64,000 nt of DNA, from assembly GCF_900104175.1 (NCBI RefSeq), contig NZ_FNIX01000001.1:1439975-1503974 (forward strand). Direction: 5' to 3'. Shown in pieces: positions 51,400 through 60,590 of this stretch. A program made the translations under genes and the position numbers. The number at the start of each line of letters is the position of its first letter. Position 1 is the first letter of the stretch. Under the pieces are notes generated by a model. It was not told the DNA's origin. It did not search any database and was given only the letters and a program-made list of their open reading frames with translations. The DNA is from Lentzea jiangxiensis (GTDB lineage: Bacteria; Actinomycetota; Actinomycetes; Mycobacteriales; Pseudonocardiaceae).

Positions 51400-53562
51400 G
51401 TGGCATTCGCAACCGAGCTCCCGCCAGAGGAGAGCACCGTCAAGGCGCACTCCGAACACCGTCCCGTCGGCGACATCGTCCGCACCGACAGGCAGTTCCG
51501 CGTGGTCAGCGAGTACCAGCCGGCGGGCGACCAGCCGGCCGCGATCAACGAGCTGGAGCGCCGCGTGCGCTCCGGCGAGCGCGACGTGGTGCTGCTCGGC
51601 GCCACCGGCACCGGCAAGTCGGCGACCACGGCGTGGCTGGTCGAACGGCTGCAGCGCCCCACGCTGGTCATGGCGCCGAACAAGACGCTGGCCGCCCAGC
51701 TGGCGAACGAGCTGAAGGAGCTGTTCCCGCACAACGCGGTGGAGTACTTCGTCAGCTACTACGACTACTACCAGCCCGAGGCGTACATCCCGCAGACGGA
51801 CACGTACATCGAGAAGGACTCCTCGATCAACGAGGACGTGGAGCGCCTGCGCCACTCGGCCACGATGTCGCTGCTGACCCGGCGCGACGTCATCGTGGTC
51901 GCGTCCGTCTCGTGCATCTACGGCCTCGGCACACCGCAGTCCTACCTCGACCGCTCCATCCCGCTCGAGGTGGGCGTGGAGGTCGACCGCGACGCGTTCC
52001 TGCGCCTGCTGGTCGACGTCCAATACACCCGCAACGACATGTCGTTCACCCGCGGCTCGTTCCGCGTGCGCGGCGACACGGTCGAGATCATCCCGTCCTA
52101 CGAGGAGCTCGCGGTGCGCGTCGAGTTCTTCGGCGACGAGATCGACAAGCTCTACTACCTGCACCCGCTGACGGGCGACGTGGTCCGCGAGGTGAACGAC
52201 CTGCGGATCTTCCCGGCGACGCACTACGTGGCCGGTCCGGAGCGCATGGAGCGGGCGATCCGCGACATCGAGGCGGAGCTCGAGACGACGCTCGCGCAGA
52301 TGGAGCGCCAGGGCAAGCTGCTGGAGGCGCAGCGCCTGCGCATGCGCACCCAGTACGACCTGGAGATGATGAAGCAGGTCGGCTTCTGCAACGGCATCGA
52401 GAACTACTCGCGCCACATCGACGGCCGCGCCCCCGGCACCGCGCCCGCGACGCTGCTCGACTACTTCCCGGACGACTTCCTGATGGTCATCGACGAGTCG
52501 CACGTGACGGTGCCGCAGATCGGCGGCATGTACGAGGGCGACGCCTCGCGCAAGCGCAACCTCGTCGAACACGGCTTCCGCCTGCCCTCCGCGCTCGACA
52601 ACCGCCCGCTGACGTGGGAGGAGTTCGCCGACCGGATCGGCCAGGTCGTGTACCTGTCCGCGACCCCCGGCCCGTACGAGCTCGGCCAGTCCGGCGGCGA
52701 GTTCGTCGAGCAGGTCATCCGCCCGACCGGCCTGGTCGACCCGGAGATCGTGGTCAAGCCGACCGAGGGCCAGATCGACGACTTGGTGCACTCGATCCGC
52801 GAGCGCGCCGAGCGCGACGAGCGCGTGCTGGTCACGACGCTGACCAAGAAGATGGCCGAGGACCTGACGGACTACCTGCTCGAGCTGGGCATCCGGGTCC
52901 GCTACCTGCACTCCGAGGTCGACACGCTGCGCCGCGTCGAGCTGCTGCGCCAGCTGCGGCTCGGCGAGTTCGACGTGCTGATCGGCATCAACCTGCTCCG
53001 CGAGGGGCTCGACCTCCCCGAGGTGTCGCTGGTGGCGATCCTCGACGCGGACAAGGAGGGCTTCCTGCGGTCCGGGACGTCGCTGGTGCAGACGATCGGC
53101 CGTGCCGCCCGCAACGTGTCCGGTGAGGTCCACATGTACGCGGACCGAATCACCGCCTCGATGCAGCACGCGATCGACGAGACGAACCGGCGGCGGGCCA
53201 AGCAGGTCGCCTACAACACCGAGCGCGGGCTCGACCCGCAGCCGTTGCGGAAGAAGATCACCGACATCCTGGAGGCGGTGTACTCCGAGGTCGAGGACGA
53301 GGTGCCGGTCGGCGGGTCCGGGCGGAACGCGTCCCGGGGCAAGAGGGCCGCCGGGGAGAGCGGGCGGTCTTCCGGGGTGGTGGCTTCTCACGAGCGGGCC
53401 GGGATGGCTCGGTCGGAGCTGGCCGATCTGGTGCAGTCGTTGACTGATCAGATGATGAACGCTGCCCGGGATCTGCAGTTCGAGCTGGCTGCTCGGTTGC
53501 GCGACGAGATCCAGGACCTGAAGAAGGAGCTTCGGGGAATGGATGCTGCCGGGGTGAAGTGA
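51400..53562 (+). CDS. uvrB: Excinuclease ABC subunit B
   Basis: A 720-residue nucleotide-excision-repair helicase-like subunit. Walker [11 protein letters not shown] is at about 66-75, the beta-hairpin that clamps damaged DNA is [20 protein letters not shown] (about 122-141), the DESH-type motif is [12 protein letters not shown], and motif VI is [17 protein letters not shown] domain (about 672-712, [20 protein letters not shown]) binds UvrC, after a charged linker ([14 protein letters not shown]). GTG 51400 gives an N-terminus close to the family; GTG 51391 and TTG 51370 are alternatives. Confidence 0.97.
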   Translation: MAFATELPPEESTVKAHSEHRPVGDIVRTDRQFRVVSEYQPAGDQPAAINELERRVRSGERDVVLLGATGTGKSATTAWLVERLQRPTLVMAPNKTLAAQLANELKELFPHNAVEYFVSYYDYYQPEAYIPQTDTYIEKDSSINEDVERLRHSATMSLLTRRDVIVVASVSCIYGLGTPQSYLDRSIPLEVGVEVDRDAFLRLLVDVQYTRNDMSFTRGSFRVRGDTVEIIPSYEELAVRVEFFGDEIDKLYYLHPLTGDVVREVNDLRIFPATHYVAGPERMERAIRDIEAELETTLAQMERQGKLLEAQRLRMRTQYDLEMMKQVGFCNGIENYSRHIDGRAPGTAPATLLDYFPDDFLMVIDESHVTVPQIGGMYEGDASRKRNLVEHGFRLPSALDNRPLTWEEFADRIGQVVYLSATPGPYELGQSGGEFVEQVIRPTGLVDPEIVVKPTEGQIDDLVHSIRERAERDERVLVTTLTKKMAEDLTDYLLELGIRVRYLHSEVDTLRRVELLRQLRLGEFDVLIGINLLREGLDLPEVSLVAILDADKEGFLRSGTSLVQTIGRAARNVSGEVHMYADRITASMQHAIDETNRRRAKQVAYNTERGLDPQPLRKKITDILEAVYSEVEDEVPVGGSGRNASRGKRAAGESGRSSGVVASHERAGMARSELADLVQSLTDQMMNAARDLQFELAARLRDEIQDLKKELRGMDAAGVK

Positions 53563-53870
53563 GGGGGCGGGGAAGCGGTGGTTTCACCGGCCGTCCCCCT
53601 CTTGCGTCAGGGCGGCTTGCTTTTGCCTGTTGGTTGCGCCTGTGGGCGGTCTGCGAAGACGGCACCGCTTCGCCTTCGCGAGGCTCGCCTTCGGCATCGC
53701 AGTCATAAATCGCGTCCATCGTGGACGTTTGTTGCGGTGCGTTAGATCGCTGTGTGCGGTGTGTGATTTTGTAGCCGTATAACGATTTGCGCTTTCCGCG
53801 TAAATCCCCCTCTGGGGTGAGATGTTCGCGGACGGCTTTCGTCAGAGCGTGAGGCGGCCATGATCTCGGG
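53563..53870. other. Intergenic region after uvrB
   Basis: About 308 bp with no gene I can support. It holds short GCGAAG/CTTCGC-type complementary words around 53655-53690, which may form a weak terminator for uvrB. Base composition falls near 53750-53800 (several A/T runs), a likely promoter region for the MarR gene, but I cannot place -35 and -10 boxes. Confidence 0.45.
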
Positions 53871-54302
53871 GTGGATGTGGACTCCCACCTTGCCGCGGTG
53901 GAGCAGGCGCTGATCGCTGTGCGACGCAGTCAGTCGCGTCGGGCGTTGGCGGAGCTGGCCGTTCCGGCCTTTGACGTACTGGACGTGGTGGAGACCGCCG
54001 AGCGGGCCGGTGCTCAGGCCACGGTTTCCAGCGTCGCCTTGGCTTTGCACGTCGACCAGCCCCGGGCCAGCAAGCTCGTCACCAGTGCCGTCGACGCCGG
54101 GTTGGTGGCCAGGGTCGCCGACAAGGCCGATGGGCGGAGGGTGTTGCTCGTGCGGACGCCTCGGGGGCGGGCCACCTCCGCTGAGCTGCACCGGGCTCGG
54201 CAGAGTGCCTGTGCTGTCGCCATGGCGGACTGGACCGAGGAGGAGCGGGTGGAGTTCGCCCGGTTGCTCACCCGTTTTGTCGCGGTGTTCGGCGCGCGAT
54301 AA
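53871..54302 (+). CDS. MarR-family transcriptional regulator
   Basis: A 143-residue winged helix regulator. The core helix-turn-helix is ATVSSVALALHVDQPRASKL (about 48-68), followed by the wing VADKADGRRVLLVRTPRGR with the family Asp-x-Arg. The N- and C-terminal helices form the dimer. It starts with GTG 53871. It is followed 7 bp later by the YjbR-like gene, probably one unit. Target genes are not obvious. Confidence 0.88.
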   Translation: MDVDSHLAAVEQALIAVRRSQSRRALAELAVPAFDVLDVVETAERAGAQATVSSVALALHVDQPRASKLVTSAVDAGLVARVADKADGRRVLLVRTPRGRATSAELHRARQSACAVAMADWTEEERVEFARLLTRFVAVFGAR

Positions 54303-54309
54303 TCATGTT

Positions 54310-54657
54310 GTGACACTGGATGAGTTGATCGGCTACTGCGCTTCGAAGCCCGGTGCGGAAGAGACGTACCCGTGGGGCGAGGCCGAGTTGGTGTGCAAGG
54401 TCGGCGGGAAGGCGTTCGCCTTCGTCGGGCTCGACGTGCACACCGTGGGGCTCAAGTGCGGTGCTGACGCCGAGGCTGCCGCCATGTGGCGAGAGCGCTT
54501 TCCCGGCGACGTCACGATGAGCGGGTACATCGGGCGTTACGGGTGGAACACCATCTCGCTCAAGGGTTCTGTGCCCGACGCCGACCTGCTGGAGCTGGTC
54601 GACGGGTCCTACGAGGCTGTCGTCGCGCGGTTGCCGCGGTCCAAGCGGCCTGCCTAG
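54310..54657 (+). CDS. MmcQ/YjbR-family protein
   Basis: A 115-residue protein of the MmcQ/YjbR (CyaY-like fold) family. Markers are LIGYCASKPGAEETYPWGEA, VGGKAFAFVGL, VGLKCGADAEAA and the end YGWNTISLKGSVPDADLLEL. It may bind DNA or act as a small cytosolic adaptor; the role is not established. GTG 54310, with TAATCA just before, suggests a leaderless or coupled start. Confidence 0.88.
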   Translation: MTLDELIGYCASKPGAEETYPWGEAELVCKVGGKAFAFVGLDVHTVGLKCGADAEAAAMWRERFPGDVTMSGYIGRYGWNTISLKGSVPDADLLELVDGSYEAVVARLPRSKRPA

Positions 54658-54734
54658 CGGTCCTCCGGCCGAACGATGCCGAAGGTGTCGTTCTCGGCGT
54701 CTCGGCAGTAGGCGAGCAGGCTGCCTGCCTGATC
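54654..54734 (-). pseudogene. C-terminal scrap of a VOC (glyoxalase-like) protein
   Basis: On the minus strand the frame reads QAGSLLAYCRDAENDTFGIV and ends with a stop at 54654. This is the final strand of a VOC/glyoxalase domain (the AYCRD-N-FGI pattern). No upstream part of such a protein precedes it, and the same DNA is the promoter side of an intact VOC gene on the opposite strand. It is probably the relic of a deleted neighbour. Only about 25 residues support it. Confidence 0.45.
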
Positions 54735-54791
54735 TTCTCGCCGCCGCTGCTCCGGACAGTGGTTGTCCGCATTGGTCTCTACGGTTGGCTC

Positions 54792-55184
54792 ATGGCAATC
54801 GGAATCCAGGTCACGATGGACGCGGCGGACCCCGGCAAGCTGGCCGCCTTCTGGGCTGAGGCGCTCGGTTACGTGGTGCAGCCGCCGCCTCCCGGGTTCG
54901 ACTCCTGGGAGGACTTCGCGGTCAAGAACAACATTCCCTTCGAGACGATCAACGACTACTCGGCGATCGTCGATCCGGAGGGTGCGGGCCCGCGGTTCTT
55001 CTTCCAGCGCGTGCCGGAGGGCAAGACGGCGAAGAACCGCCTCCACCTCGACGTGAACGCCGGGCTGGAGGCGGTTGACCGGCTCGTTGCCCTCGGGGCC
55101 ACCAAGGTCCAGGAGTTCGAGGACAACAAGGGCCATTGGGTCGTGATGCTCGACCCCGAGGGCAACGAGTTCTGCGTGCAGTGA
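54792..55184 (+). CDS. VOC-family (glyoxalase-like) protein
   Basis: A 130-residue vicinal-oxygen-chelate protein of the Glyoxalase_6 type. It has IQVTMDAADPGKLAAFWAEA with the first beta-alpha unit, KNRLHLDVNA as the second-half start, and the terminal WVVMLDPEGNEFCVQ. ATG 54792 is six bases after TACGGT (54780-54785), a leaderless signal. Members act in antibiotic resistance or isomerisation; the substrate here is unknown. Confidence 0.88.
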   Translation: MAIGIQVTMDAADPGKLAAFWAEALGYVVQPPPPGFDSWEDFAVKNNIPFETINDYSAIVDPEGAGPRFFFQRVPEGKTAKNRLHLDVNAGLEAVDRLVALGATKVQEFEDNKGHWVVMLDPEGNEFCVQ

Positions 55185-55185
55185 C

Positions 55186-56112
55186 CTAGCTCGTGATGTC
55201 CTTGGACTTGAACTGGCGCGCGGCGAGCAGCGTGAAGATGCCGCCGTAGACGAGCGCGGAGAACGTCCCGCGAGTCATCTCCGACCAGTCGATGTCGGTC
55301 GAGAGCAGGTCGACCCAGGCCATCGCGTAATGCGTCGGCAGGTAGTTGCGCAGGTCCTCGAGCGGCTCGATCTGGTCGAGGATCTGCGACACGATCGAGA
55401 CGAGCACCGTGCCGCCGACCGCGCCGAGCGGTGCGTCGGTGGACACGGACAGGAACATCGCGAGGCCCGCGACCCAGAAGAGGTTGATCGCGATGTAGAC
55501 CACCGCGAGCGCCATGCCGAGCACGCCGTCGGCGAACGGTGCGGCTTCGCCGGTCGGGCTCACCACCTCGCCGGCGCCGTACCAGGCGACGCCGACCCCG
55601 AGGGCCACGGCGGGGAGCAGGGCCAGGGCGAAGACGCTGAGGATGCCGCTGCTGACGGCCTTCTGCCTCAGCAGGCGGTGCCTCGGGATCGGCGCCGCCA
55701 GCAGGTACTTGAGGCTCGACCACGACGCTTCGGACGCGATCGTGTCGCCGAAGAACAGCGCCACGATCATCGGCAGCAGGAAGCTGCTGCTCACGAACAG
55801 CGTGAGCACCACGAAGTTGATGCCGCTGGCCGTGGCGAGGTCCACGAAGCCGCCGGAGCGGCGGTTCGGGTTCGCCTGACCGATCTCGAAGCTCGCCGCC
55901 AGGATGAACGGCAGCAGCACCAGGAACGCCAGCACCAACTGGGTTCGGCGGCGGCGGATCTGCCGTTGCAGTTCGACGCGGATGCGCAGCGTGCGGCGTG
56001 CGCTGTAGCCGGCCGCCGAGCCGTCCGGCGCCACCTTCGTGTGGTGCTGGGCGGCCGCGTCGGTCAGGTCCTTCAGCGCGCCGGGATCGGTGTGGACGCC
56101 GTTCTCGCTCAT
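55186..56112 (-). CDS. ABC-2 type transporter permease
   Basis: A 308-residue membrane protein with six hydrophobic segments. After a cytosolic start of about 45 residues come LVLAFLVLLPFILAASFEIG, VVLTLFVSSSFLLPMIVALF, the loop WSSLKYLLAAPIPRHRLLRQ, typical of ABC-2 permeases, and four further helices. ATG 56112. It is third in an operon with the hydrolase-ATPase fusion and the small ORF, and should form the channel for that ATPase. Confidence 0.88.
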   Translation of the reverse strand: MSENGVHTDPGALKDLTDAAAQHHTKVAPDGSAAGYSARRTLRIRVELQRQIRRRRTQLVLAFLVLLPFILAASFEIGQANPNRRSGGFVDLATASGINFVVLTLFVSSSFLLPMIVALFFGDTIASEASWSSLKYLLAAPIPRHRLLRQKAVSSGILSVFALALLPAVALGVGVAWYGAGEVVSPTGEAAPFADGVLGMALAVVYIAINLFWVAGLAMFLSVSTDAPLGAVGGTVLVSIVSQILDQIEPLEDLRNYLPTHYAMAWVDLLSTDIDWSEMTRGTFSALVYGGIFTLLAARQFKSKDITS

Positions 56113-56345
56113 CGGTCCACCTCCTGGCGGATCGGTGCCTTCGTGCGGTTCGGGTTCGCGGTGAGCACCGTTCGCACGAGGGGCATGGCTTCGGCGGGCC
56201 CGGAATTGTCGGTGTCGCCTGGGATGATGGAATCAAGGGGACCCCCTTCGCCGGCGAGCAGCGTGCGCTCGCTCGACGAGGGGACCTCTGCTTCGGCGTG
56301 GGTCTCGGCGGTCGCGGAGGCGGCCGCCATCAGGAAGTCATTCAC
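56109..56345 (-). CDS. Small hypothetical protein wedged between ATPase and permease genes
   Basis: A 78-residue hydrophilic, acidic protein (many Glu, Ser, Thr, Ala) with no membrane helix and a basic C-terminus (RTVLTANPNRTKAPIRQEVD). It overlaps the fusion gene by 8 bp and the permease gene by 4 bp, so translation of all three is likely coupled. GTG 56345 is the start. I recognise no family. The tight packing argues that it is a real gene rather than chance. Confidence 0.55.
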   Translation of the reverse strand: MNDFLMAAASATAETHAEAEVPSSSERTLLAGEGGPLDSIIPGDTDNSGPAEAMPLVRTVLTANPNRTKAPIRQEVDR

Positions 56346-59175
56346 CGACCAGCTCCAAGAACGCGTCTTCCAGCCTGCGTCGCGGGCCCACCTGGTCCAC
56401 CGCCACGCCGGCCGCCACGAGAGCGGTCAGTGCGGCGGCGCGCGGGACGCCGTTCATCGACGCGTGCACGGCGCCTTCGTCCTCGTGCACGTCGTGCACG
56501 CCTTCGAGGCTCCGCAGGACATCGGCCGCCTTCGAGGGGGAGTCGACGCGGAACGTCGTCTCGCCGCCTCCCGCCGCGATGTCGGCCACCTCGCCCGCGG
56601 CGACGAGCTGGCCCTTGTGCATCACGACCACGTGCGAACAGGTCTGCTCCACCTCGGCGAGCAGGTGGGACGAGACGACCACCGTGCGGCCCGCTGCGGC
56701 ATAACGGCGCAGGACCTCGCGCATCTGGTGGATCTGGGGCGGGTCGAGACCGTTGGCCGGCTCGTCCAGGATCAGCAGGTCCGGCAGACCGAGCATCGCC
56801 TGGGCGATCGCGAGGCGCTGCCTCATGCCCTGGCTGTACGTCCGCACGCGGCGGTGCACCGCCTTGCCGAGGCCCGCGATCTCCAGCGCCTCCTCGACGT
56901 GCGCCTCGCTCTCGGGCCTGCCCGTCGCCGCCCAGTACAGGCGCAGGTTCGCGGCGCCGGAGAGGTGCGGCAGGAAGCCGGAGCCCTCGACGAACGAACC
57001 GATGCGCGACAGCACCGGGTTGCCGGGTGTGACCTTGTGGCCGAAGACCCGGATGTGTCCCTCGGACGGGTGAATCAGGCCCATGACCATGCGCAGGGTC
57101 GTCGTCTTGCCGGCGCCGTTGGGGCCGAGCAGGCCGAGGACCATGCCGTGCTCCACGCGGAACGACAGGTCCTTCACGGCGGTCACGCCGCCGGGGTAGG
57201 CCTTCGTGAGGTTCGAGATGACCAGCGGCACGCCCGCGAGGTCGGGGTCCGAGTCCTGCGCCATGCGGCGGCGGAACATCGCGACGATGCCCGCGCCGAT
57301 CAGCACCAGCAGCGCGATGACGATGCCCCACAGGGCACCCACCGGGAAGCCGGTCGTCACGTTGCGGCCCGGCACCACCGGCACCGACAGCTCGTCGGAG
57401 GCCAGGGAGATCCGGTACGCGGCGGGCTGCTCGGCGTTCGCGAACGCCTGGTCCGTCGTCGACACGACCAGGGCGAGCTTGTGACCGCTCTCGACCGGGC
57501 GCACGGCACCGGGCAGCGTCACCGCAACCTCGGCCGCCGAGCCGTCCGGCGGCAGTGCCACGCGGAACGGGGCGACGGTCGAGCCCGGCAGCACGCGCGT
57601 GCCGTCGGTGGAGACGTCGTAGAGCTTCGCGAACAGGATCGCCTCGCCGGACGTCTGGTCGCCGCGCGCGACGCGCAGCTTGACCGTGGACGAGCCGGTC
57701 AGCAGCACCTGCGACTCGAGCGCCTCCGAGTTGAACACCGCGGCCTGGCCCGGCAGGTCGAGCGAGAGCCGCGACGAGATCGCCGACGACCGCGCGAGCG
57801 CCGAGCCGAGGCCCGGCAGGTTGCTGATCGCAGCCGGGTTGCCGCCCGCCGGGTTCACCGCCACCTGCTCGCGCCCGGTGAGCTTCACCGTCTTGCGCTC
57901 GGTGGTGGAACCGCCGGTCAGGCCGGGGTAGGACGGCGTGACGACCGTGCGCAGCGACGGCTGGCCGGACGAGCGGAACGCGCCCTGCACCGAGTACTCG
58001 AAACCGGTGCCGGGGTCGGCGCCGTTGCCGCGCAGGTGGAAGTCCATCCAGTCCGCGATCTGCCCGCGCAGCGCGGTGCCGGGGTTGCCGCCGTCGTGGC
58101 CGCCCGCGTACCAGACCATCTTCACCTTGCCGCCCGCCGCGGCGATCTGGCGCGCGGTCGCGTCGGACTGGTCGAGGCCGAACAGGGTGTCCTGCTCGCC
58201 CTGCACCAGCATCGTCGGCTGCTTGATCTGGTCGGCCACGGCGACGGGGGACGACTTGCGCAGCAGTTCGAGCGTCGGCTGCGTGGCACGGCCCGTCGTG
58301 GCGACCTCGGTGTACGCGGCGCACACCTCGGGGGTGAAGCGGCCGCACGCGCCGAGCGACGGCGTCGGCGGTTGCTGTCCCGCCGCACCGCCGGTCCCGC
58401 CCGGCTGCTGCTCGACAGCCGGCTGGTTCGCCTCGGTCTGGCCCATCTCCGGCGCCTCGCCCGTGGGCGACGACAGGTCGATCGACGTCATGCCCGCCGA
58501 GAAGAAGATGCCCGCCCACGACCGCTTGAAGACGCCGTCCTCGCTGAACGCCGTGGCGGCCGGGGTGGCGTCCGAGCGCGGGGTCGCCAGTGCCGAGTTC
58601 GGCAGCAGCGCCTGCGCGAGGTCGTTGTAGGTGATGACGGGGACGAGGGTGTCGACGCGCTTGTCGACGCCCGCGAGCAGCAGTGACAGCGCACCGCCGT
58701 ACGACGCGCCAGTCACGCCGACGCGCGGATCGCCGCCGCCGTCCTTCTGCACCTCGTCACGTGTGCCGAGGAAGTCGAGCAGCTTCTGCGCGTCGCGGAC
58801 CTCGCGGTCGACGGAGTTCAACGCGATCTGCCCGGTGCTGCGGCCGAAGCCGCGCGCGGACCACGTCAGCACGACGAAGCCGCGCCGGGCGAACTCCTCG
58901 GCTTGGGTGTGCACGCTGCGCAAGCTGCCACCGAAGCCGTGCGCGAGCATGATCGCGGGCGCGGGCGTCTGCTGGGGGAGGTAAAGACGCGTCTCGATCG
59001 TCACCGTCTGAGCGCTGTCAGGGCTCTCGGGTGCGTCGATGTTCGCTTCTTTGAAGGAAACGGCTACGGGGTCGTCCCCGGATCGAGTGAAGTACACGCC
59101 ACCTGCGACGAGGGCGAGTACCACGATCAAAGCGGGGATCGTCCACCTGCCGCGAAGGCGGGAGAGGCGGGACAC
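56338..59175 (-). CDS. Extracytoplasmic alpha/beta hydrolase fused to an ABC transporter ATPase
   Basis: A 945-residue fusion. An N-terminal anchor (residues 13-30) leads to an outer alpha/beta hydrolase of the S15/CocE type: oxyanion region LAHGFGGSLRS, nucleophile Ser158 in GASYGG, a probable acid in LVQGEQDTLFG and histidine in WYAGGHDGG. A beta-sandwich-like region follows (about 410-590). A second helix (about 605-630, GIVIALLVLIGAGIVAMF) crosses back, and a complete ABC ATPase (about 640-945) has Walker A GPNGAGKTTT (about 683), signature YSQGMRQRLAIAQ (about 780) and Walker B LLILDEPANGLDP. GTG 59175 is seven bases after TATCGT (59183-59188). It pairs with the downstream permease. Confidence 0.9.
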   Translation of the reverse strand: MSRLSRLRGRWTIPALIVVLALVAGGVYFTRSGDDPVAVSFKEANIDAPESPDSAQTVTIETRLYLPQQTPAPAIMLAHGFGGSLRSVHTQAEEFARRGFVVLTWSARGFGRSTGQIALNSVDREVRDAQKLLDFLGTRDEVQKDGGGDPRVGVTGASYGGALSLLLAGVDKRVDTLVPVITYNDLAQALLPNSALATPRSDATPAATAFSEDGVFKRSWAGIFFSAGMTSIDLSSPTGEAPEMGQTEANQPAVEQQPGGTGGAAGQQPPTPSLGACGRFTPEVCAAYTEVATTGRATQPTLELLRKSSPVAVADQIKQPTMLVQGEQDTLFGLDQSDATARQIAAAGGKVKMVWYAGGHDGGNPGTALRGQIADWMDFHLRGNGADPGTGFEYSVQGAFRSSGQPSLRTVVTPSYPGLTGGSTTERKTVKLTGREQVAVNPAGGNPAAISNLPGLGSALARSSAISSRLSLDLPGQAAVFNSEALESQVLLTGSSTVKLRVARGDQTSGEAILFAKLYDVSTDGTRVLPGSTVAPFRVALPPDGSAAEVAVTLPGAVRPVESGHKLALVVSTTDQAFANAEQPAAYRISLASDELSVPVVPGRNVTTGFPVGALWGIVIALLVLIGAGIVAMFRRRMAQDSDPDLAGVPLVISNLTKAYPGGVTAVKDLSFRVEHGMVLGLLGPNGAGKTTTLRMVMGLIHPSEGHIRVFGHKVTPGNPVLSRIGSFVEGSGFLPHLSGAANLRLYWAATGRPESEAHVEEALEIAGLGKAVHRRVRTYSQGMRQRLAIAQAMLGLPDLLILDEPANGLDPPQIHQMREVLRRYAAAGRTVVVSSHLLAEVEQTCSHVVVMHKGQLVAAGEVADIAAGGGETTFRVDSPSKAADVLRSLEGVHDVHEDEGAVHASMNGVPRAAALTALVAAGVAVDQVGPRRRLEDAFLELVGE

Positions 59176-59383
59176 GGGGTTGACGATATGCGAGTTTCGC
59201 TGAGAGCGACCGGTCGGGATCCGGTGGTGGTCTCAGCATGAGTGGATCTTCAGCCGCTCTTCAGGTGCGGCCGGTTCCGACCCGAACGACACGCTGCGTA
59301 TTCCCGTCGCAGCTGGTTGCGTGGGTCTGCTCACCCTGTGTGGCGCTGAACGACCTCCGTAGCGCACAATGTTGACGCAGCAT

Positions 59384-59519
59384 GGAGGGGAGTACTCCCT
59401 AAGCGGCGGTGTCGTCAATACGGAGCTCGGCGTGGAGCTTCCGGTGCCGTCGGTCGTTCGAGAGATCATCTCGGCGGCGGAGGAGACCTCCGGGTTCTTT
59501 GGCGTGCGCTAAGTCTCCC
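59384..59519 (+). promoter_or_regulatory. yybP-ykoY manganese riboswitch of the TerC gene
   Basis: The leader contains the conserved pieces of the yybP-ykoY aptamer in order: GGGGAGTA (59387-59394), GTCGTCAATACG (59411-59422), a 6-bp hairpin (59423-59428 with 59435-59440) directly followed by CCGG (59441-59444), and the closing GCTAAGTCTCC (59508-59518). The outer stem pairs 59384-59388 with 59514-59518. CCTCCGG (59487-59493) is fully complementary to CCGGAGG (59518-59524), which includes the ribosome site of terC, but can also pair with GGAGG at 59479-59483. Manganese binding would favour the latter and free the ribosome site. The family match is by eye. Confidence 0.8.
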
Positions 59520-59531
59520 GGAGGTTGGGTT

Positions 59532-60536
59532 GTGAACGTCCCCGCATGGATGTGGATCGCGACGATCGTGGGTCTGCTCGTTCTTCTCGCTGTCGACCTC
59601 GTGATCGTCGATCGGAAACCCCATGAGGTGACGATCGGTGAAGCCGCCCGCTGGGTGGTCTTCTACGTCGCGATGGCCGCCGTCTTCGGCGTCGGCATCT
59701 GGTACTTCTCCGGTGGGCAGTACGCGACCGAGTTCTTCGCCGGGTACATCACGGAGTACTCGCTCAGCGTCGACAACCTGTTCATCTTCTTGATCATCAT
59801 GACGACGTTCAAGGTGCCGGCGATCCACCAGCACAAGGTGCTGCTGATCGGCATCCTGCTCGCGCTCATCATGCGCGGCATCTTCATCGCGGCCGGCGCG
59901 GCGCTCATCAGCCAGTTCAGCTGGGTCTTCTTCATCTTCGGCGCGTTCCTCATCTACACCGGCTGGCAGCTGGCGCGGGAGAACCACGACGAGGAAGAGG
60001 AGTACAAGGAGAACCTGATGCTGCGCATGGTGCGCAAGGTTTTCCCGGTGACCAACGAGTTCCACGGCTCCAAGTCGTTCATCAAGATCGACGGCAAGCG
60101 CTTCGTGACCCCGATGTTCATCGTGATGGTCGCGATCGGCTCCACCGACCTGCTCTTCGCGCTCGACTCGATCCCCGCGATCTTCGGCCTCACCAAGGAG
60201 CCGTTCCTGGTGTTCACGGCCAACGCGTTCGCGCTGATGGGTCTGCGCCAGCTGTACTTCCTGCTCGGCGGCCTGCTCGCGAAGCTCGTCTACCTGTCGA
60301 TCGGCCTCTCGGTCATCCTCGGCTTCATCGGCGTGAAGCTCATCCTCGAGGCGCTGCACACCAACAACCTGCCGTTCCTCAACGGCGGCGAGCCGTTCCA
60401 CGTGCCGACCATCGGCATCGAGGTCTCCCTGTCGGTGATCATCGGCGTCCTGGCGATCACGACCGTCGCCAGCCTCCTCAAGGTGAAGCGCCACCCGGAG
60501 GCCGCGAAGCACATCGACGCCAACGCGAACCACTAG
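59532..60536 (+). CDS. TerC-family membrane protein, probable manganese exporter
   Basis: A 334-residue membrane protein with about nine helices. The family's metal-site motifs are EYSLSVDNLF (Glu75, Asp81) and, in the second half, GSTDLLFALDSIPA. A charged cytosolic loop (NHDEEEEYKENLML) separates the halves. GTG 59532 is seven bases from the GGAGG at 59520-59524, which the upstream riboswitch controls. TerC proteins under yybP-ykoY control export Mn2+, in some bacteria for metalation of exported proteins, so that role is likely here. Confidence 0.93.
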   Translation: MNVPAWMWIATIVGLLVLLAVDLVIVDRKPHEVTIGEAARWVVFYVAMAAVFGVGIWYFSGGQYATEFFAGYITEYSLSVDNLFIFLIIMTTFKVPAIHQHKVLLIGILLALIMRGIFIAAGAALISQFSWVFFIFGAFLIYTGWQLARENHDEEEEYKENLMLRMVRKVFPVTNEFHGSKSFIKIDGKRFVTPMFIVMVAIGSTDLLFALDSIPAIFGLTKEPFLVFTANAFALMGLRQLYFLLGGLLAKLVYLSIGLSVILGFIGVKLILEALHTNNLPFLNGGEPFHVPTIGIEVSLSVIIGVLAITTVASLLKVKRHPEAAKHIDANANH

Positions 60537-60548
60537 TCCTGACGCGGT

Positions 60549-60589
60549 GAAGTGGCACGTGCCCCTCGGGGTACGTGCCACTTCCGCTT
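60549..60589. terminator. Shared terminator of terC and the convergent amidohydrolase
   Basis: A 17-bp stem (60549-60565 with 60568-60584, one G-T pair) with a tight loop, followed on the plus strand by CGCTTTT. It lies between two convergent genes and can serve both. Confidence 0.8.
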
Positions 60590-60590
60590 T

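Noticed and set aside
55330..58686. A 1118-codon plus-strand open frame across the ABC operon
   Set aside because: It runs through two real minus-strand genes and the gap between them; its composition is that of an antisense shadow.
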